Source: Monosiga brevicollis MX1
Taxonomy: Eukaryota; Opisthokonta; Choanoflagellata; Craspedida; Salpingoecidae
Reading direction: 5' to 3'
Length of the DNA: 64,000 nucleotides
NCBI RefSeq assembly: GCF_000002865.3
Contig: NW_001865039.1
Location: 2,026,438-2,090,437 of the forward strand
Position numbers and translations under genes: made by a program. The notes under the pieces are model-generated. The model had not been told where the DNA came from, searched no databases, and worked only from the letters and a program-made list of their open reading frames with translations. Shown here piece by piece: positions 42,335 to 54,908 of the stretch. Numbering within the stretch: the stretch's first letter is position 1; the number at the start of each line of letters is the position of its first letter.

Positions 42335-43231
42335 GCCTGCTGGCTTTGTGCGGCGCCTGCGGCGCTCTCACATTCTGAAAGCAGATGGATGGAATAGGCG
42401 CAGCCCGGCACCATCACGTCGAATGAGCACCGGCGACCGTGCAGCAGATGCATCGATGGGAACGCACATACCCGTTCTAGGAGCAATGGTAAGTATACGT
42501 TGTTGGCAGTGGCAGTCGGTCAATCTTGGCCGCCCGAGACAGACCTGAGCACGACAGTGGGTCGGTTGACCAAGCACTCCTCGACAGGCACACAGCGCTT
42601 GAAGACGTCAACCCGTGCCACGGCCACGCTTGAGCTGCACCCGACACCTAGCCGCTTCGTTTCACCTTCCACGTCACCTCGCCCCCACCCCCCACCCCCA
42701 AGCCTTTGGTGCACGCCGTTCACTACCCCCACACCCCGATTCAACCAGAGACCAGAGACCAGAGACCGGACCAGAGACCAGAAGATCGCCTCCGCTTCGG
42801 CATTGGGAAAATAAGTATTTTCCATCTGTTTCCGTTGACGCGGCTGGAAAGCGCTCATCAGATGGAGCTTATTACATCAAGTATTTTACTTTTAAATCAG
42901 GTAGCGGAGCATTGCGTCGTGGCTGTTGACGTCTCTCTCTCTCTCTCTCTCTCGGCGGCAACGGCAGTTGGGCTGCTCCGGTGACGGCACCGGTTCTCGT
43001 TCACCCTTGTGGGTTTGGCCTCTGGTCAATGGCTGGGGCAGAAAGTTGGATGAGACTTGCTGTTTGTGGTCTTTATAGAGTTCTGTTGGACTCACTTGTT
43101 GTTGCCAATTCTTGTTTGTTAGCCCTCTGCATCTTCTTCTTGCATCATCCTCCTCGCGGCAGCAGCGGCGGAGCCCTTCGTGTGAGACCCTGGCTTGCCT
43201 GCTATCAAATTCCCCTGTTGAAGCATCAAAC
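42335..43231. promoter_or_regulatory. Divergent intergenic region, ARFRP1 / PHYHD1-like
   Basis: About 900 bp between two divergent starts. It holds a CCAGAGA repeat (about 42745-42783) and a (TC)n tract at 42931-42952. No gene supported. Confidence 0.5.
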
Positions 43232-44621
43232 ATGGCTGCACCCGCCAGTCGCCCCTTGCGCTACCTCACCCAAGCTCAGGTAAAAGCCCCTCGCCATCTG
43301 CCTCTGCGGAGACGCCACTGCGTGTCGCTGTCGTCAAGGATTGCGAGGTCGAGGCTGTACGCCGACTCAAAGCTGGCTCTTGTGATCATGTCGGCATAGC
43401 TGGACGGGTTTCGGCGAGATGGATACCTTGTGATTCCCAAATTTTTCACAGCAGACGATTGCCAGCACATGCGAACCGCCATCGAAGGCGAGATTGCCCG
43501 CTATGACCCCGCCAAGGAACACACGACCATCTTCAGCTCAAACGCTGAAACCCAGAATAGCAACGACTACTTTCTCGAGTCAGGCGATAAGATTCGCTAC
43601 TTTTTTGAACCAGGTGCCATCGATGACCAGGGACGCATCGTGGTCCCCACCGAGTCGGCCTTTAACAAAATTGGTCATGGTACGTACCCCGACTTCTCTC
43701 TCTCTATTTCTTTTGTTTTTTTCCCCTGGCCTTTTTTTTCCGACACGTCTGCACGAGAACCGACGTGACGCTCATGCAATCCAAATTGTCATAGCCCTGC
43801 ACTCTTTGAACCCAACCTTTCGCAAGTATACCTTTGATCCGCGCATCGTGGACATTGCTGCAGATCTGGGCCTTAACGAGCCCGTTGTACCACAGTCCAT
43901 GTACATCTTCAAGCAGCCTGGCATTGGTGGGGAGGTGACCTCCCATCAGGATTCAACTTTTCTCTACACCACCCCACTCAGTACTACGGGATTTTGGATT
44001 CCTTTGCAGGTGTGATGCCTGTCATCGGACCCGCTGGACAAGACATCCTGACCTCATCAGCCCTGACCTCGCCAGCTCTTTCACCCTCCTCCCCCTCTCT
44101 CTCTCTCAAACTCTCTTGCCTCTTTCCCTCTACATCCGCGCTCATCTGATCTCGCATTTCATATTGTCAAATAGGATTGTGACCGGGAGAACGGGTGCTT
44201 ACAGATGGTTCCAGGCTCTCACCATCAGGGTCTCCTCGGAGATCGTCGCATGGTCCGAAGCACTAACGAATCCGGCGTGCTGGGCACCACCTTCACGGGC
44301 CAGTATTTCGCCCCACCCCCTGAGGAGTTTCAAGCCTGCGAAACGCCCATGGGATCTCTCGTCATTATTCACGGCTCGGTACGTACCAGGGCCAACAATG
44401 ACCCGCCCAGCAGCCCATCCCGCCCACGCTAACCAGCTAGCCCACGCCCACTTTGTCCTCAATAGGTGGTGCATCGCAGTGACCCGAACAAAAGTGCGCG
44501 GTCACGCCACGCCTACACCTTCCACGCCATCGAGTCCCAGGACACGGTTTATGCTTCTGACAACTGGCTCCAATACCCAGAAGACAAACCGTTTCCCCGT
44601 CTTGTACCCGAATCAGGCTAA
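43232..44621 (+). CDS. PHYHD1: Phytanoyl-CoA dioxygenase domain protein (PHYHD1-like)
   Basis: Five exons: 43232-43279, 43400-43679, 43795-44009, 44175-44378 and 44466-44621, 300 aa (human PHYHD1 is about 291). It is an Fe(II)/2-oxoglutarate oxygenase. The facial triad is SHQDSTF (His-x-Asp) and VVHRSD (His), with the 2-oxoglutarate-binding Arg in SRHAYTFH. Other family signatures are [26 protein letters not shown] and GSLVIIHG. All key residues are present, so it is predicted active. The substrate in this organism is not known. The N-terminus ([16 protein letters not shown]) does not show a clear peroxisomal PTS2, and the C-terminus is not a PTS1. Confidence 0.94.
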
Positions 44622-44858
44622 ACTCAGCAGAGCTACCGCCACCAACCGTATTCATCACAACCAACGCTGTCGTGCTTCACCCCACTCTTGCGGCAACAGG
44701 CCCTGATCGTGCTCAGTTATTGGAGGGTTGTCGTTTCATAATCAATTGCTAAATTCATTGATCCTAGCGTGACCGAACACCTTGAGCACCGGTCACCGTC
44801 ACCCCTCAAAACTCCACTGTCGTACATACGAGGAAGAAGCAGAAGAAGAAGACTGTCT

Positions 44859-45782
44859 TTACATTTCAGCCAAGGTATCAGCCAACAGCTTGAGCGAGGG
44901 AGCAATGTAAGTGGGATAGTCATCTTCTCCGGGCTGGGTGGCATCCACATGCGACTGACGCGTGACCCCGCTCATGACCAAAAGCGTTGCCATATTATTC
45001 GTGTTACCAAAGATAATGTCCGTGTCCAGCCGGTCTCCGACCATGACGGCGTGCGCCGAGTCACGATCCAGACCATGGAAGGCATAAAGTGCATCAACCA
45101 AGAAAGGCGAGGGCTTGCCTGCGACTTCGGGTGCACGCCCGATAGCTGTCTCCAGCGCTGCCACCATGGTTCCACCGCCCGGAAACTCTTGTTCGTCATT
45201 GAGATGAGTGATGGCATCGCGGTTGGTGGCCAAGAAGAGACAGTCCTTATTCTCTCGCGCGCACATGGTAGCGTAAGCCAGCTTGTAGTAGTTGATGGCA
45301 CGATCAAAGCCGACGACAACGGCTCCAACCGCCGGGTCAACCTCAAAGCGCTCTGGAACAGGGAATACACTGCTGCCTTCGTCGTCCGGTCCACCCAATA
45401 CAGTGTAGCCAGCCTCGCAAAGCTCCTCACAAAGCCCACTCTGTCCGACGACGTACACCTTGCGACTTTTGTCAAGCTTGGCCCGTTGAGTGAGATAGGC
45501 AGCTGCGGCCGAAGCAGATGACCAAACGTCATCGCGCTCAACCCAGGTGAGGCCGAGACCGTGGAACTTTTTTACAAAGTTGGCGCGTGTCTTGGTCGAG
45601 TTGTTTGTAATAAACGCCACTCGTTTTCCGTGTCGACGCAAGCCATCCAGGGCATCGGCCACGCCATCAATGAGCGTGGCGCCGCGCCAAATGACACCAT
45701 CACAATCGAATACAAAGAGCTTGGTCGATTCGATCAACGCCCGGCATTGCGCCACGTTCATCATGCCTCGCGGGGTGCTCAT
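44859..45782 (-). CDS. PGP: HAD-family phosphoglycolate/glycerol-3-phosphate phosphatase (PGP-like)
   Basis: Single exon, 307 aa from the ATG at 45782; an in-frame GTG farther upstream is not needed. HAD motifs are visible: FDCDGVIW (motif I, nucleophile Asp), ITNNSTK (motif II), the Lys of KPSPF (motif III) and VGDRLDTDI (motif IV). The C2-type cap and the PEKVLGGP-like region identify the PGP / 4-nitrophenylphosphatase branch. Such enzymes clear 2-phosphoglycolate and act on glycerol-3-phosphate in the cytosol. It converges on the PHYHD1-like gene, leaving about 240 bp between them. No introns, like the DnaJ gene. Confidence 0.95.
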   Translation of the reverse strand: MSTPRGMMNVAQCRALIESTKLFVFDCDGVIWRGATLIDGVADALDGLRRHGKRVAFITNNSTKTRANFVKKFHGLGLTWVERDDVWSSASAAAAYLTQRAKLDKSRKVYVVGQSGLCEELCEAGYTVLGGPDDEGSSVFPVPERFEVDPAVGAVVVGFDRAINYYKLAYATMCARENKDCLFLATNRDAITHLNDEQEFPGGGTMVAALETAIGRAPEVAGKPSPFLVDALYAFHGLDRDSAHAVMVGDRLDTDIIFGNTNNMATLLVMSGVTRQSHVDATQPGEDDYPTYIAPSLKLLADTLAEM

Positions 45783-46278
45783 CTTTCCAGTCTGCCTAAA
45801 ACTGATTTGGGCGTCAAATCGCACACGCCCACAAACATGAGCAGCGGCTGATACTTGAACTCGGCGAGCAAAAGCACCACCGCCTCCACTGACGCGTCAA
45901 ACGGATGCAGCAGGGCGAGCTCATGCACGAGTGGCTGCAAACAACAACCATGCGTCTACCAATCTCTGCCTCCATTCACATGCACAACAGTCACCAACAA
46001 CATACACCCTTTAACCCAAACCAGCCAGCCAGCCCTGCCCAGAGACCACCACCTCCACCATCCCCATCAGGCTCTCTCACCTGCTCAAAAAAAAAAAAAA
46101 AAACTGAGACTGAGACTGGGCCAGAGATGGAGACAGGGACAGAGACACAAAGTGACAGAGACAGAGGGAAATACAATGGGCTCCAGAGACAGAGAGAGGC
46201 AGCAAGGGATGAGAATGAAAGACAAAAGGGTTTCTTCCGAGTATCAACTACGGCTGGTAGCGGCTATGACCTTGACGA

Positions 46279-46330
<52 letters not shown>

Positions 46331-46761
46331 CTTTTTTTTTTTTTTTTTGCAGTTTGACATGTGAGTGAATGGCAGCGTCGTGTTCCCGCCTGTCTACCTG
46401 GCTGGTGGCCCGCCTGCTTGCCCTGTCTCTTGATCTGCGTTTGGTTGGCCTGGTTCTTCTATACCTGCTTTTCTTCTTTGATTTGTGTTGTTTTTGGTTC
46501 GTTCCCCGACTTCTCTCTGAGGGGTGGTGGTCTTTACCGTCGACCCTGACAGGGAGGGATCGCCGCACCAGTCAGCGCTCACACAAGCAGGATTGATGTA
46601 CATTCGCCTCTCACGTCATACATGGTACAACGCCCGATAGTCACTTCTGTGCCTCATTCACCAGCCGATCAGTACAAGCCTCGCGACCAGCGCTCTTCCT
46701 CTCGGCTCGAGTTCGTGCCACCGCGCTGCACACATCAGACGTGCTAGGCGCTGCCGCGATC
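45783..46761. promoter_or_regulatory. Divergent intergenic region, PGP / STKLD1-like, with (CA)n
   Basis: Contains an A run at 46087-46103, a GAGACAGG-type repeat (46105-46200) and a (CA)25 tract at 46279-46328 followed by a T run. No gene supported. Confidence 0.55.
46279..46328. repeat. (CA)25 microsatellite
   Basis: An uninterrupted CA tract of about 50 bp, followed at once by a 17-T run. Confidence 0.95.
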
Positions 46762-49700
46762 ATGGATCAATATGATGTACGTTGCTCGTTGGCACGACAG
46801 AAATGCCTAGTATCTGCACCAGCACCACCTTTTTTCAATCCACCACTGCACTCAGACGCCAACCCTGTTCTTCTCTGTGGCCTGAACCCTTTGCCTGGCT
46901 GATGCACACCTTAGGTCCACAAGCGTCTCGGCAAGGGTGCGCAGGGTGCCGTTTACCTGGTCACGGACAAGCGCACGGGTGAGCAGTGTGTCATGAAGAT
47001 GGTCGAGTGCAATGATGAAGCTGAAGCAGATAAAGCTTTTCGCGAGGTACCTCCGCGTAACGTGCCCACCCTGCTGAGATGGTCGGATGGATTGTAGTTT
47101 CTCTGGTTTTCGTCTCACGCCCTCCTGCGTGTATCCGGACGCCGTGCTTGCAACCCTGACTGTGGACACGGGCAGGCCATGGCCCTTGAAAAGCTCAAAC
47201 ATAAATACATCTGTGGCTATCGTGAACTCTTTGTCAACTGGGATCGCGAGGTGACACGCGCACGCCGCCTTGTCCGATTGACTTGCCTTGTATTGTCTCC
47301 TGGCTGCGCCTCACTCTCGACACGATTCATCGTGCGCATAGAAAACATCCATGTTTGTGTGTATCGTCATGGACTTTTACAAGGCCGGTGCGTATCGTGT
47401 CTTCGCGTCTGACCTGATCACACGTCCCAGGGCCAACTCGTGCACTTGACTTCATGCGATAGGCGATTTGGACAATGTCATCAAGCAATACCGCTCCAAG
47501 GAAAAGGCAATTCCCGAGAAGATTTTGAAGAAATGGTTTGGCCAAATGGTCGAAGCGCTTGTTTTCATCCACTCTCAAAAGGTGCGAGCCGGCTCACTAT
47601 TGATTGGAAAAACATGCGTGCCCCCATTAACCTGTTTTGTAAATGGTTCCGGTCCAATCTGGATGCACTTGCATTCCTGCCTTACGTTCCTCATGACACT
47701 TGGGATCCCGTTCGCCTTGCCCGCACAGGTGGTCCATCGCGATCTTAAGCCCAGGTAAGATGGGCAGCCAGCCGGCTTATTTTTTTTTTTTTTGAAGGGG
47801 GGGAGGGGGATTGCTCTATTTTTATTTTATTGGTGACACATTGCTTGGCGTTTGCTTAGCAACATGTTCATGAGCGATGAGCTTGACATCAAGATTGGAG
47901 ACTTTGGTGTCGCCACCGTCATGCAAGGCACCAAGACAGGCACCACAGGTCAGGCAGAAATCGATTTTCACAGAGCTGTCCCGCGACTGGCTGTCGCTCT
48001 TTGGAGTTTTGTTCTGACGTTCACCATCTGACCTTTGTCGCTCGCAGTTGGGACGGTCAACTACATGGCTCCGGAAGTCTTGGAGCGCCCGTACAATGAA
48101 ACCTCAGATATCTGGTCTCTGGGCTGCATTCTCCTTGACGCAAGCACCTGCGGTTTTCTTGATGTAAGCGCAAGTGCGGCTGCTGTACTTCGCCCGTGCT
48201 CGCTTCATCTCACCGCCTCGGGCTTCTTTTCCAGCACTCGCAAGCTCAGAGCCTCCTGTTTGAGGTCAAGCACAAACCAGCACGTCTTGAGGATGCTCTT
48301 CAGGAGATTAACAAGACCTACAGTCGCGAGCTCTGCCAAGTCATTCGTGCCATGTTGCGGCGAAACTTTCACCAACGCCCGAGCGCGAAAGACCTGACAG
48401 CGCTCATGTTTGTGCAGAGTTGCCTGTCCCTCTCCAAGTCCGAGCTGGTATGATGCAAGCCCCCTTGCTTGCCCCCGATGAACACGCTTGTTCCAGACCC
48501 ACGGCTTCATTGGCTCTGCGCCGGGCGCCCCTGGCCTCTATGCTTGGCTTGAATAGGTCCGCAAAGACTGCTTGTCGGGTGAGTCGGAAGCCTCCGGCGC
48601 CAAACCAACCACAACCAAGCGCATTCCCAGCAAGGTGGAAGAGCTTCCTAGTTTCATGAAGAAAAACGACACGCGTGTTGGCTGCCAAGTGGCCGCGCTT
48701 GAAGAAGCAGCGCGCCTCATCTCCTCCGTCCGTACGTTTTAGGCCCTTGTTGCGCGATCTCTGTCCCTGTGTTCTGTTACCTTTCCGTTTCATCACTGGT
48801 GGCGCAGCCGCTGAGCTATTGCAGATCTTGGTGAGCCATGTACTCATGTTCTTGTATGTGACGTTGGTGCACCCTGTACGCATGCCCTTGTATGTGACTT
48901 TGTGTAGAGCAAGAGTTCACCACCGAGATGCTCGCTGCTGTCCTCGAGGCCATGCATGATTTTAAAAACAATGTGTGGGTGCAGACTGCAGCTTGCCAAG
49001 CCTTGGTGGCTATGATGCAAGCCAAGGACTCGGACCCCGAGGTAGACCCTCATCCCCCGACCTAATGAAACCAAATGCAACCCTCTGAGTTCTCGAATGC
49101 TTGTCATCATGCCAGCGTTCTGCCCCGTTCTTTGCTGCGCCGCATAGTACCGTACCGTCGAAGTTGTGCGCCATGTGCTCCAAGCCATGCGCTCGCATGC
49201 TGTCAGCGCACTTCAGCAGGTGTGTGATTTAATTATTGGTAGCAAGCATGTTCACCTCCCAGGTGCCATGCTCCGGACCCAACTCAAGGCATAAAAACCG
49301 GAATCCTGCCGCGAACCGCACGTTGTAGGTTGCATGCCAGCTCATTACGGTCATGGCCACGGAAGAGAACTCAGCCAAGTTGCTGGGTGAGGTCAGTCTC
49401 TGCAATGCAAACCAAAGGATGGCGTTACAGAAGCTTTCCTGCGTCCTGGTTTAGCTGCTTTCGTCGCTGGGGCCTGCTTTTTTTTTTTTTTTTTTTTTGC
49501 TGTTTCTGCAACGCACCTCACGGCGTTTGCTTGCTTGACTTGTGCTTGGCTGGATCTGCCGTATCCAGCAAGGCGCTGTGCAGGATGTCCTCGCAGCCAT
49601 TCGCGACAACATTGATAGCGCCAGCCTTGCCAAGGATGGCTGTCTGGCCCTGTGGAGCCTCTCGCTGCATGGTTCGGATTTCGTTGTGTCTTGGCTCTCT

Positions 49701-50825
49701 GGAAACTCAATCGGCAAAAAGATTGGCGTGTCCTCACAAATCCGTATGATGCAGAGGCAAATGGGCGCATCGTAGCGGAAGAACGCGGCATTCAAGATAT
49801 TATTAACATTCTTCATACGCACAGCGAAGAAGTGCCCACCATCACAGCTGCCATCTCAGCAATCTGGTAATTCCGGCTCAGAAGACGACCTCTCTGCTTT
49901 TGACTGTGTCTTCACTTGCTCTTGATCCACATGTCTGTCATCTCATACACTTGCCCGTCATGTTTTGCACCCCTCTCTAGGACCTTGTCTGCCGTGGATG
50001 AGATTGTGGACGATCTCGTGGATGAAGGGGGTGTAACGATGATTCTGATGGCCCTCCGCAACCACGGCCTGGTAAGTCGTAACGTGCGGGCGTTCAAACT
50101 TTTGTTAACGCCGTGATTCACATGGCAACCTCGATGCCCGTCATTTGCGATTGCCGTAGGAGCATCAAGAACTTACTCTGGAAGCACTGCAGGCGTTGGC
50201 TGCCCTGGCTGTTGAAGGTCAGCTCCCTTATTTCAATTCCTCAGGGCGATCTCGCCCCAGGTCCCTTCAGAGGTAGGGGGTGTGCGCCCAGTCACTCAGT
50301 CACTTGTGCCAACGCGCCCCCTGCACGCGCAGAATCTTGCACCGTGTGTGTCTTGGATCGCGATGAGGGTGTTGATGGCTTGCAAACGCTCATCGACACG
50401 GCGCAGCACTACAAAGCCGAGGCCCCGGTTATCGAGGCGCTGGTGGGAGTCATTGCAGAAATTGCTGACCACCGTACGTGCACACCGAGAGCAGCCCTCA
50501 GCCCACCCGTGGATAGACAACATGCTACTGCGCAAACCGTGAGTGTGATTCGGTCTGACTTTTTGTGGTTTGTAAATTGGGCACAGGTGACAGCGCCGAG
50601 GTGCTGGTGGAAAGTAACTTTACCGAGCTTCTCATGACTCTCAAGGCACAGCACCCGACCGATAAGGTTTGAGCACCATGCTTGCGCGTGTTCAACCTGC
50701 TTGCCAATTGGCACTGCTGTGGATGTGTCCCCAACTGAACGCCTCGGTGTGTCTGTGTTTGCTTTTGTGTGGTATAGGAAATCCAATCTCGGTGCACGAC
50801 GGCACTAGCGGCCTTGCAGCAATGA
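46762..50825 (+). CDS. STKLD1: STKLD1-like (NEK-related) kinase with C-terminal armadillo-type repeats
   Basis: Kinase exons: 46762-46776, 46915-47046, 47176-47250, 47342-47387, 47463-47581, 47729-47754, 47860-47948, 48048-48163 and 48235-48447. Then 48557-48731, 48809-48831, about 48912-49040, 49148-49218, 49329-49391 and further small exons to the stop at 50825; exons after 49560 are only partly placed. The kinase has GKGAQGAVY, CVMKM (Lys), VVHRDLKPSN, GDFGVAT, YMAPEVL and DIWSLGCIL. The C-terminal half is a series of ARM/HEAT-like helices (AAVLEAMHDFKNNVWVQTAA, DEGVDGLQTLIDTA). The layout and motifs such as RELFVNWD and CIVMDFYKAG follow STKLD1. The animal proteins have lost catalytic residues; here they are intact. 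The function is unknown; NEK relatives often act at cilia or in mitosis. Confidence 0.85.
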
Positions 50826-51341
50826 GCCGAAGCTGCTTCGCCCAAGGGTTAGCGTCCATGCAGCATATCTGGACGGTTGCGAAGTTTGTATCTACCCAGT
50901 AAATGTCTAGAGCCGAGATCGTTCTTCGTGGCCTCGGCATCGAACCAAACACGTCGTGAGTGACTTTTGAGACCTTATTGAACTACTTCAATTACAATTA
51001 TCCCCGTGCCCAGGCCTTCTCTTTTATGAAGGCATTGGACAGGTACTGTCATCCACTTCACATGTAGAGTAAGGCTACAAAAAGAGCAGGGGATGCGCGA
51101 GCACGAATCAAACGCAGCGCGGCAAGCTCAGCGGGTTTTTGAGCAGAACAAACAACATGGGCGTCTGGTCCTGATCTTACCTGAAGTCCTAAGCGTTGAG
51201 CGTCTGCCAAGGGATAACATGCACACCGCGTTTGGGAAGGATTGGTTTGTATGGGAACCTAAGATGGATGTGACAATGAGCATAGGCCGAGGCTAGCTCA
51301 GCAAAAGAACCAGTGTGTCAAAGGCTAGCGAGGTGCGAGGA
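50826..51341. other. Intergenic between convergent STKLD1-like and CYB5D2 genes
   Basis: 3' flanks; no coding or RNA signal recognised. Confidence 0.55.
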
Positions 51342-52515
51342 TCAGACCTGACGAGGGACGCGTGTCACGTCGCACCAGAAGAAGCCACCTTTGCCTGACT
51401 GCCATCGGGAGTTGCACTGCGGATATCGCTCGGCCTCCAACTCCTCTTCTTTCTTTGCGCGCGCAACGTCCTGTTCCAAATCAGGAAGCTTGGTCCGGTG
51501 AGTTATGAAGCGTGGCTGCCCATTATGTATGCGCTGGTGCCGCGACGCACCTTGAGACGCGCCCGAACTTCGAGCAAGAGGGGAGTTGGTTCGCCCGCTG
51601 GCGTGTAAAAGCCGATCTCTTCTTCCTCGTAGACCAAGCCAACCTGCAAGATTTGGCAAGCCAGTGAAAGGTTTCTGCCAAAAATGAATGGCTCAGCCAA
51701 GGTGTCGGGTACCTACAAACTTATATTCTGCGTGCTCATGATAAAATGTGCGCCAATGCTCGATGGCACTCAGCTATTCCAAACATTGCATGAGAAGTGC
51801 GGAGGCTTTGCCACCAACAAGCAAAATGATACGCAGTAGTGCTTTGCGCCAACAGGCTCAACGAAAAGATTGGCCCATGCGCACCTGTTGCAGTGTGAGG
51901 GAGCTGACATCACGCGGCGTGCCTAGCTTTGCGGGATCGAATTCACCCGTGGCGAAGCTCGCTGAGGCGTCCTGAAGATGCCACACACACACACGTGCAC
52001 GCGCTATGAGGCTGAAAAAGTCGGTCCCTAGCATGTACCCACAGGCATCAGCCGCCACTGTGCCACGTACTCGCCCGCTAAAAACACTATAGTCGCTCTC
52101 GGCATCACCGCGGTAAAATCGCGCACCCGCCGACACCTCAAACACCTAGCCCGCGTGCCATGGCCTGCGTCAGCCGTCGACGGCATCAGCATCATGCGCC
52201 AGTCTGGCATCAAGATGCTGGAGGTCCTGGTGGACCTGGAGATGACCAGCGCCGCGCCATGTCACGAACAAGAATACGGTGGCGGTCGGGCAGCAGAGCA
52301 GGACTGACCTCGCCAAAGATGGCCAAGTAGATTTGGGGGTTGTGCACTCCGTCATACGCTCGCAACTGGGTAGCTGAGAAGATTTGTGGGCCCGCGTCGG
52401 TAGAAGTACCGACTACCTGCGGCTGTCGGGAAGAGTGCCAGAACCAGGCAATGGCAGCCGCCAACAGCAGGGTCGTGCCCGCCCCACCCCTCCTCCTCCG
52501 TGGCAACACCATCAT
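51342..52515 (-). CDS. CYB5D2: Neuferricin (CYB5D2)-like membrane heme-binding protein
   Basis: Six exons: 52515-52309, 52145-52071, 51971-51885, 51773-51717, 51643-51551 and 51488-51342, 221 aa in phase. After a basic start comes a signal anchor (TTLLLAAAIAWFW). Next is a MAPR-type cytochrome b5 fold: FSATQLRAYDG, YLAIFGEVFEVSAGARFY, YSVFSGRDAS and ATGEFDP. The neuferricin-specific C-terminal region follows, with GFYTPAGEPTP and the Cys-containing ending CNSRWQSGKGGFFWCDVTRVPRQ, which resembles animal CYB5D2. MAPR proteins bind heme through Tyr residues; matching Tyr residues are seen in ARFY and SDYSVF. A secretory-pathway or extracellular role is likely. The protein ends right after the PRQ motif, shorter than animal forms. 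Confidence 0.92.
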
Positions 52516-52815
52516 CTCGTATGAGTTTTATTTGTTTTTTAATTGTCCGCAGAAAAGCGAGGGGGTTTATGTTTGTCTTTCAATTGATGGTGATTGTTCA
52601 AGAGAGGGCACAGTGATGTGCGAGTAGAAGCAAAGGCGAGTATTGGGTTCCAAGAAGAGGCGCTTGATCACAAGCACCCACTCAGGCCCGTGGCGGGACG
52701 ACGCAGGCCCGCACGAAGGGTGGATGAATGGGGTAGGCAACAAGGGCTACACAACGAGGAGGGACGGCGCAGCGTCAAAAATCACGTGTCATGTTGGTAG
52801 TCGTGGGAAACATTT

Positions 52816-54908
52816 TTACATGGGACGACCGCGACCACGCATCATGCCGGGGTGACCACCCATCTGGGCTTGTGCACCAGCAATTTGTGACTTTTCCGCA
52901 GTCACTGTCTCATCGACGGAAAGGATCATGCATGAGGCCTCGGCAGCCGCAGTCAAGGCATTGATCTTGACAATTGAGGGCTCCCAGACGGCCGACTCGT
53001 AGTTATCGCTAATGTCCTCGGAGCGAATGTCGACACCATACCAGCAGGGACCGGCCGCGTGGCGCTGACGCAGCTTGTTGAGAATGTTGGTGGCATCAAA
53101 ACCGGCGTTGTCGCAAAGCTGACGGGGGATAATTTCGAGCGCCTTAGCATATGCGGCAATGATCAGCTGCTGCTTGCCCGAGACGGTGCGGGAGTGATCG
53201 CGCAAGTACTTGCTGAGAGCCATCTCGATGGCACCGCCACCAGCCACAACCGAATCGTTCTTGATGGCACGACGCACAATCATGATGGCATCGTGGAGCG
53301 AACGCTGTGTCTCCTCAATAAACTAAGGAACAAAAAGGCGCCGAGCAGAATGAGATGAAACTCTGGGCGAACAACGAAAAAGAAACGGAACAAAAACCGG
53401 CTAGGCTCACAAGACATGAACAACGCACCTGTTCCGCGCCGCCACGCAACAAGATGGTGCAGGTCTTGGCCTTGGGACAACCGTTGAAAAAGTTGTAGCG
53501 CTCGCCGCCGACCTGCTTCTCCTGGAAGTGTTCGCAGGTACCCAGGACGTTGTCAGAGAGGTTGTTGACGGAGGTCTGAACTTGACCACCGCAAGCCTTG
53601 GCGGTGCGATCGAGATCGTCTTCAGCCACACGGCCCGCGCAGAAGATGTCGCGGTCGGCAAACCACTGAGTGGCCACATCGCCAATGGGCAGCTTGGAGA
53701 GCACAATCTTGGCACCCGAGGCCTCAATCTTGCGCAGCTTGTCGTAGAGGATTTCCCATTCGGCGTCCACAATGGCCTGGTACTCCTTGACATTGTCAAT
53801 ACGCACCTCTGCGTTTTCCTTCTCCTTCTTGAGCTCGAGCTCGACATTGAGAAGGGCGATCTTGGGCGCCTCGTATGACTTTGGCTGCATCTCAAACCCA
53901 GCGTAAGAGAAGGACTTCTTAAAAGCCACACCAGCCACGAGAACCGAGTCCTCGAGGGCACCACCCTGAACCTTCTTGATACCAATCATCTTCAGAGGCA
54001 GGAGATCGTCCAGGAGAAGGACGGCATCGACGACGAGCTTGCTGAAAAAGTCCTTTTGACGGGCCACAAGCTTGGAGGAGAGGGTGGTGGCAGCGCACTT
54101 CTCGAGCAGCTGACGAAGACGTTCCTTGTCGTCCTTGGGAATGCCCACAGCCATTTCCTTGATCTTCTCGAGAGCCAGGGAGGTGGCTGTCCGGAAGGCT
54201 CGGATGATGATCTGCGGGTGAACGTTGTCCTCGATAAAGGGCTTGCACTGACGCATCATCTCGGCAGCCAGAAGCACGACCGAGGTGGTACCATCGCCGA
54301 CCTCGGCGTCCTGCGACTTTGCAATGTCCACCAACGTCCGCGCAGCGGGGTGCACAATGTCGAGGAGGCTAACAATGGTGGCACCATCGTTGGAGATGGT
54401 GGCCTGACCACGCTGGTCAATGATGAGCTTGTCCATGCCACGAGGGCCAAGCGTGGTGCGCACAGCGTCCGCAATGACCTGGCAAGCGCCAATGTTGCTG
54501 ATAAGCTGGCCCTTACCCTGGCTCGTGTCCGTGCCCTCGCGCAGAAGGATGATGCCCGGTTGCTGTGGGAACCAACGGGTCAAGAAAGAAACGGTCATCA
54601 GGGATACATGACAGGTGCTGCCAAAGGCTTATGTGAAAAGCGCCGCACAAGGAAGAGCACCCAAAAAGAAAACAAAAGGGGGAGGGAGGTACAAGAGAGA
54701 GGAAAAAGAAGTGTGTGGGAGAAGGACGAGGGACCACCCAGGCGGCAGCTCCAAGAGTGAAGCCATGGCAAAGGCCACAAAAAAAAAAAACGCGCTTCGG
54801 TTTTGGCCCAAGACTATTTAGGCCCGGCAGCAAAAAGAAAGCACACAATTCTCCCTCAAGCATACATACCGGCATCATGCCACCGCCAAAACCACCGCGA
54901 CCAGCCAT
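52816..54908 (-). CDS. CCT7: Chaperonin TRiC/CCT subunit eta
   Basis: Three exons: 54908-54870, 54562-53429 and 53322-52816, 559 aa. Group II chaperonin signatures: [34 protein letters not shown] and [13 protein letters not shown]. Subunit identity comes from [19 protein letters not shown] at the start, [12 protein letters not shown] and the Gly/Met/Arg-rich end [14 protein letters not shown], all eta features. It is one of eight paralogous subunits of the cytosolic ATP-dependent folding ring for actin, tubulin and WD proteins. The ATPase Asp residues (GDGTT) are intact. The first exon codes for the glycine-rich leader [13 protein letters not shown] only. Confidence 0.98.

Noticed and set aside
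43690-43760. Possible membrane-like ORF stretch after the second PHYHD1 exon
   Set aside because: It is a pyrimidine-rich intron; the next exon starts at 43795 and continues the dioxygenase fold.
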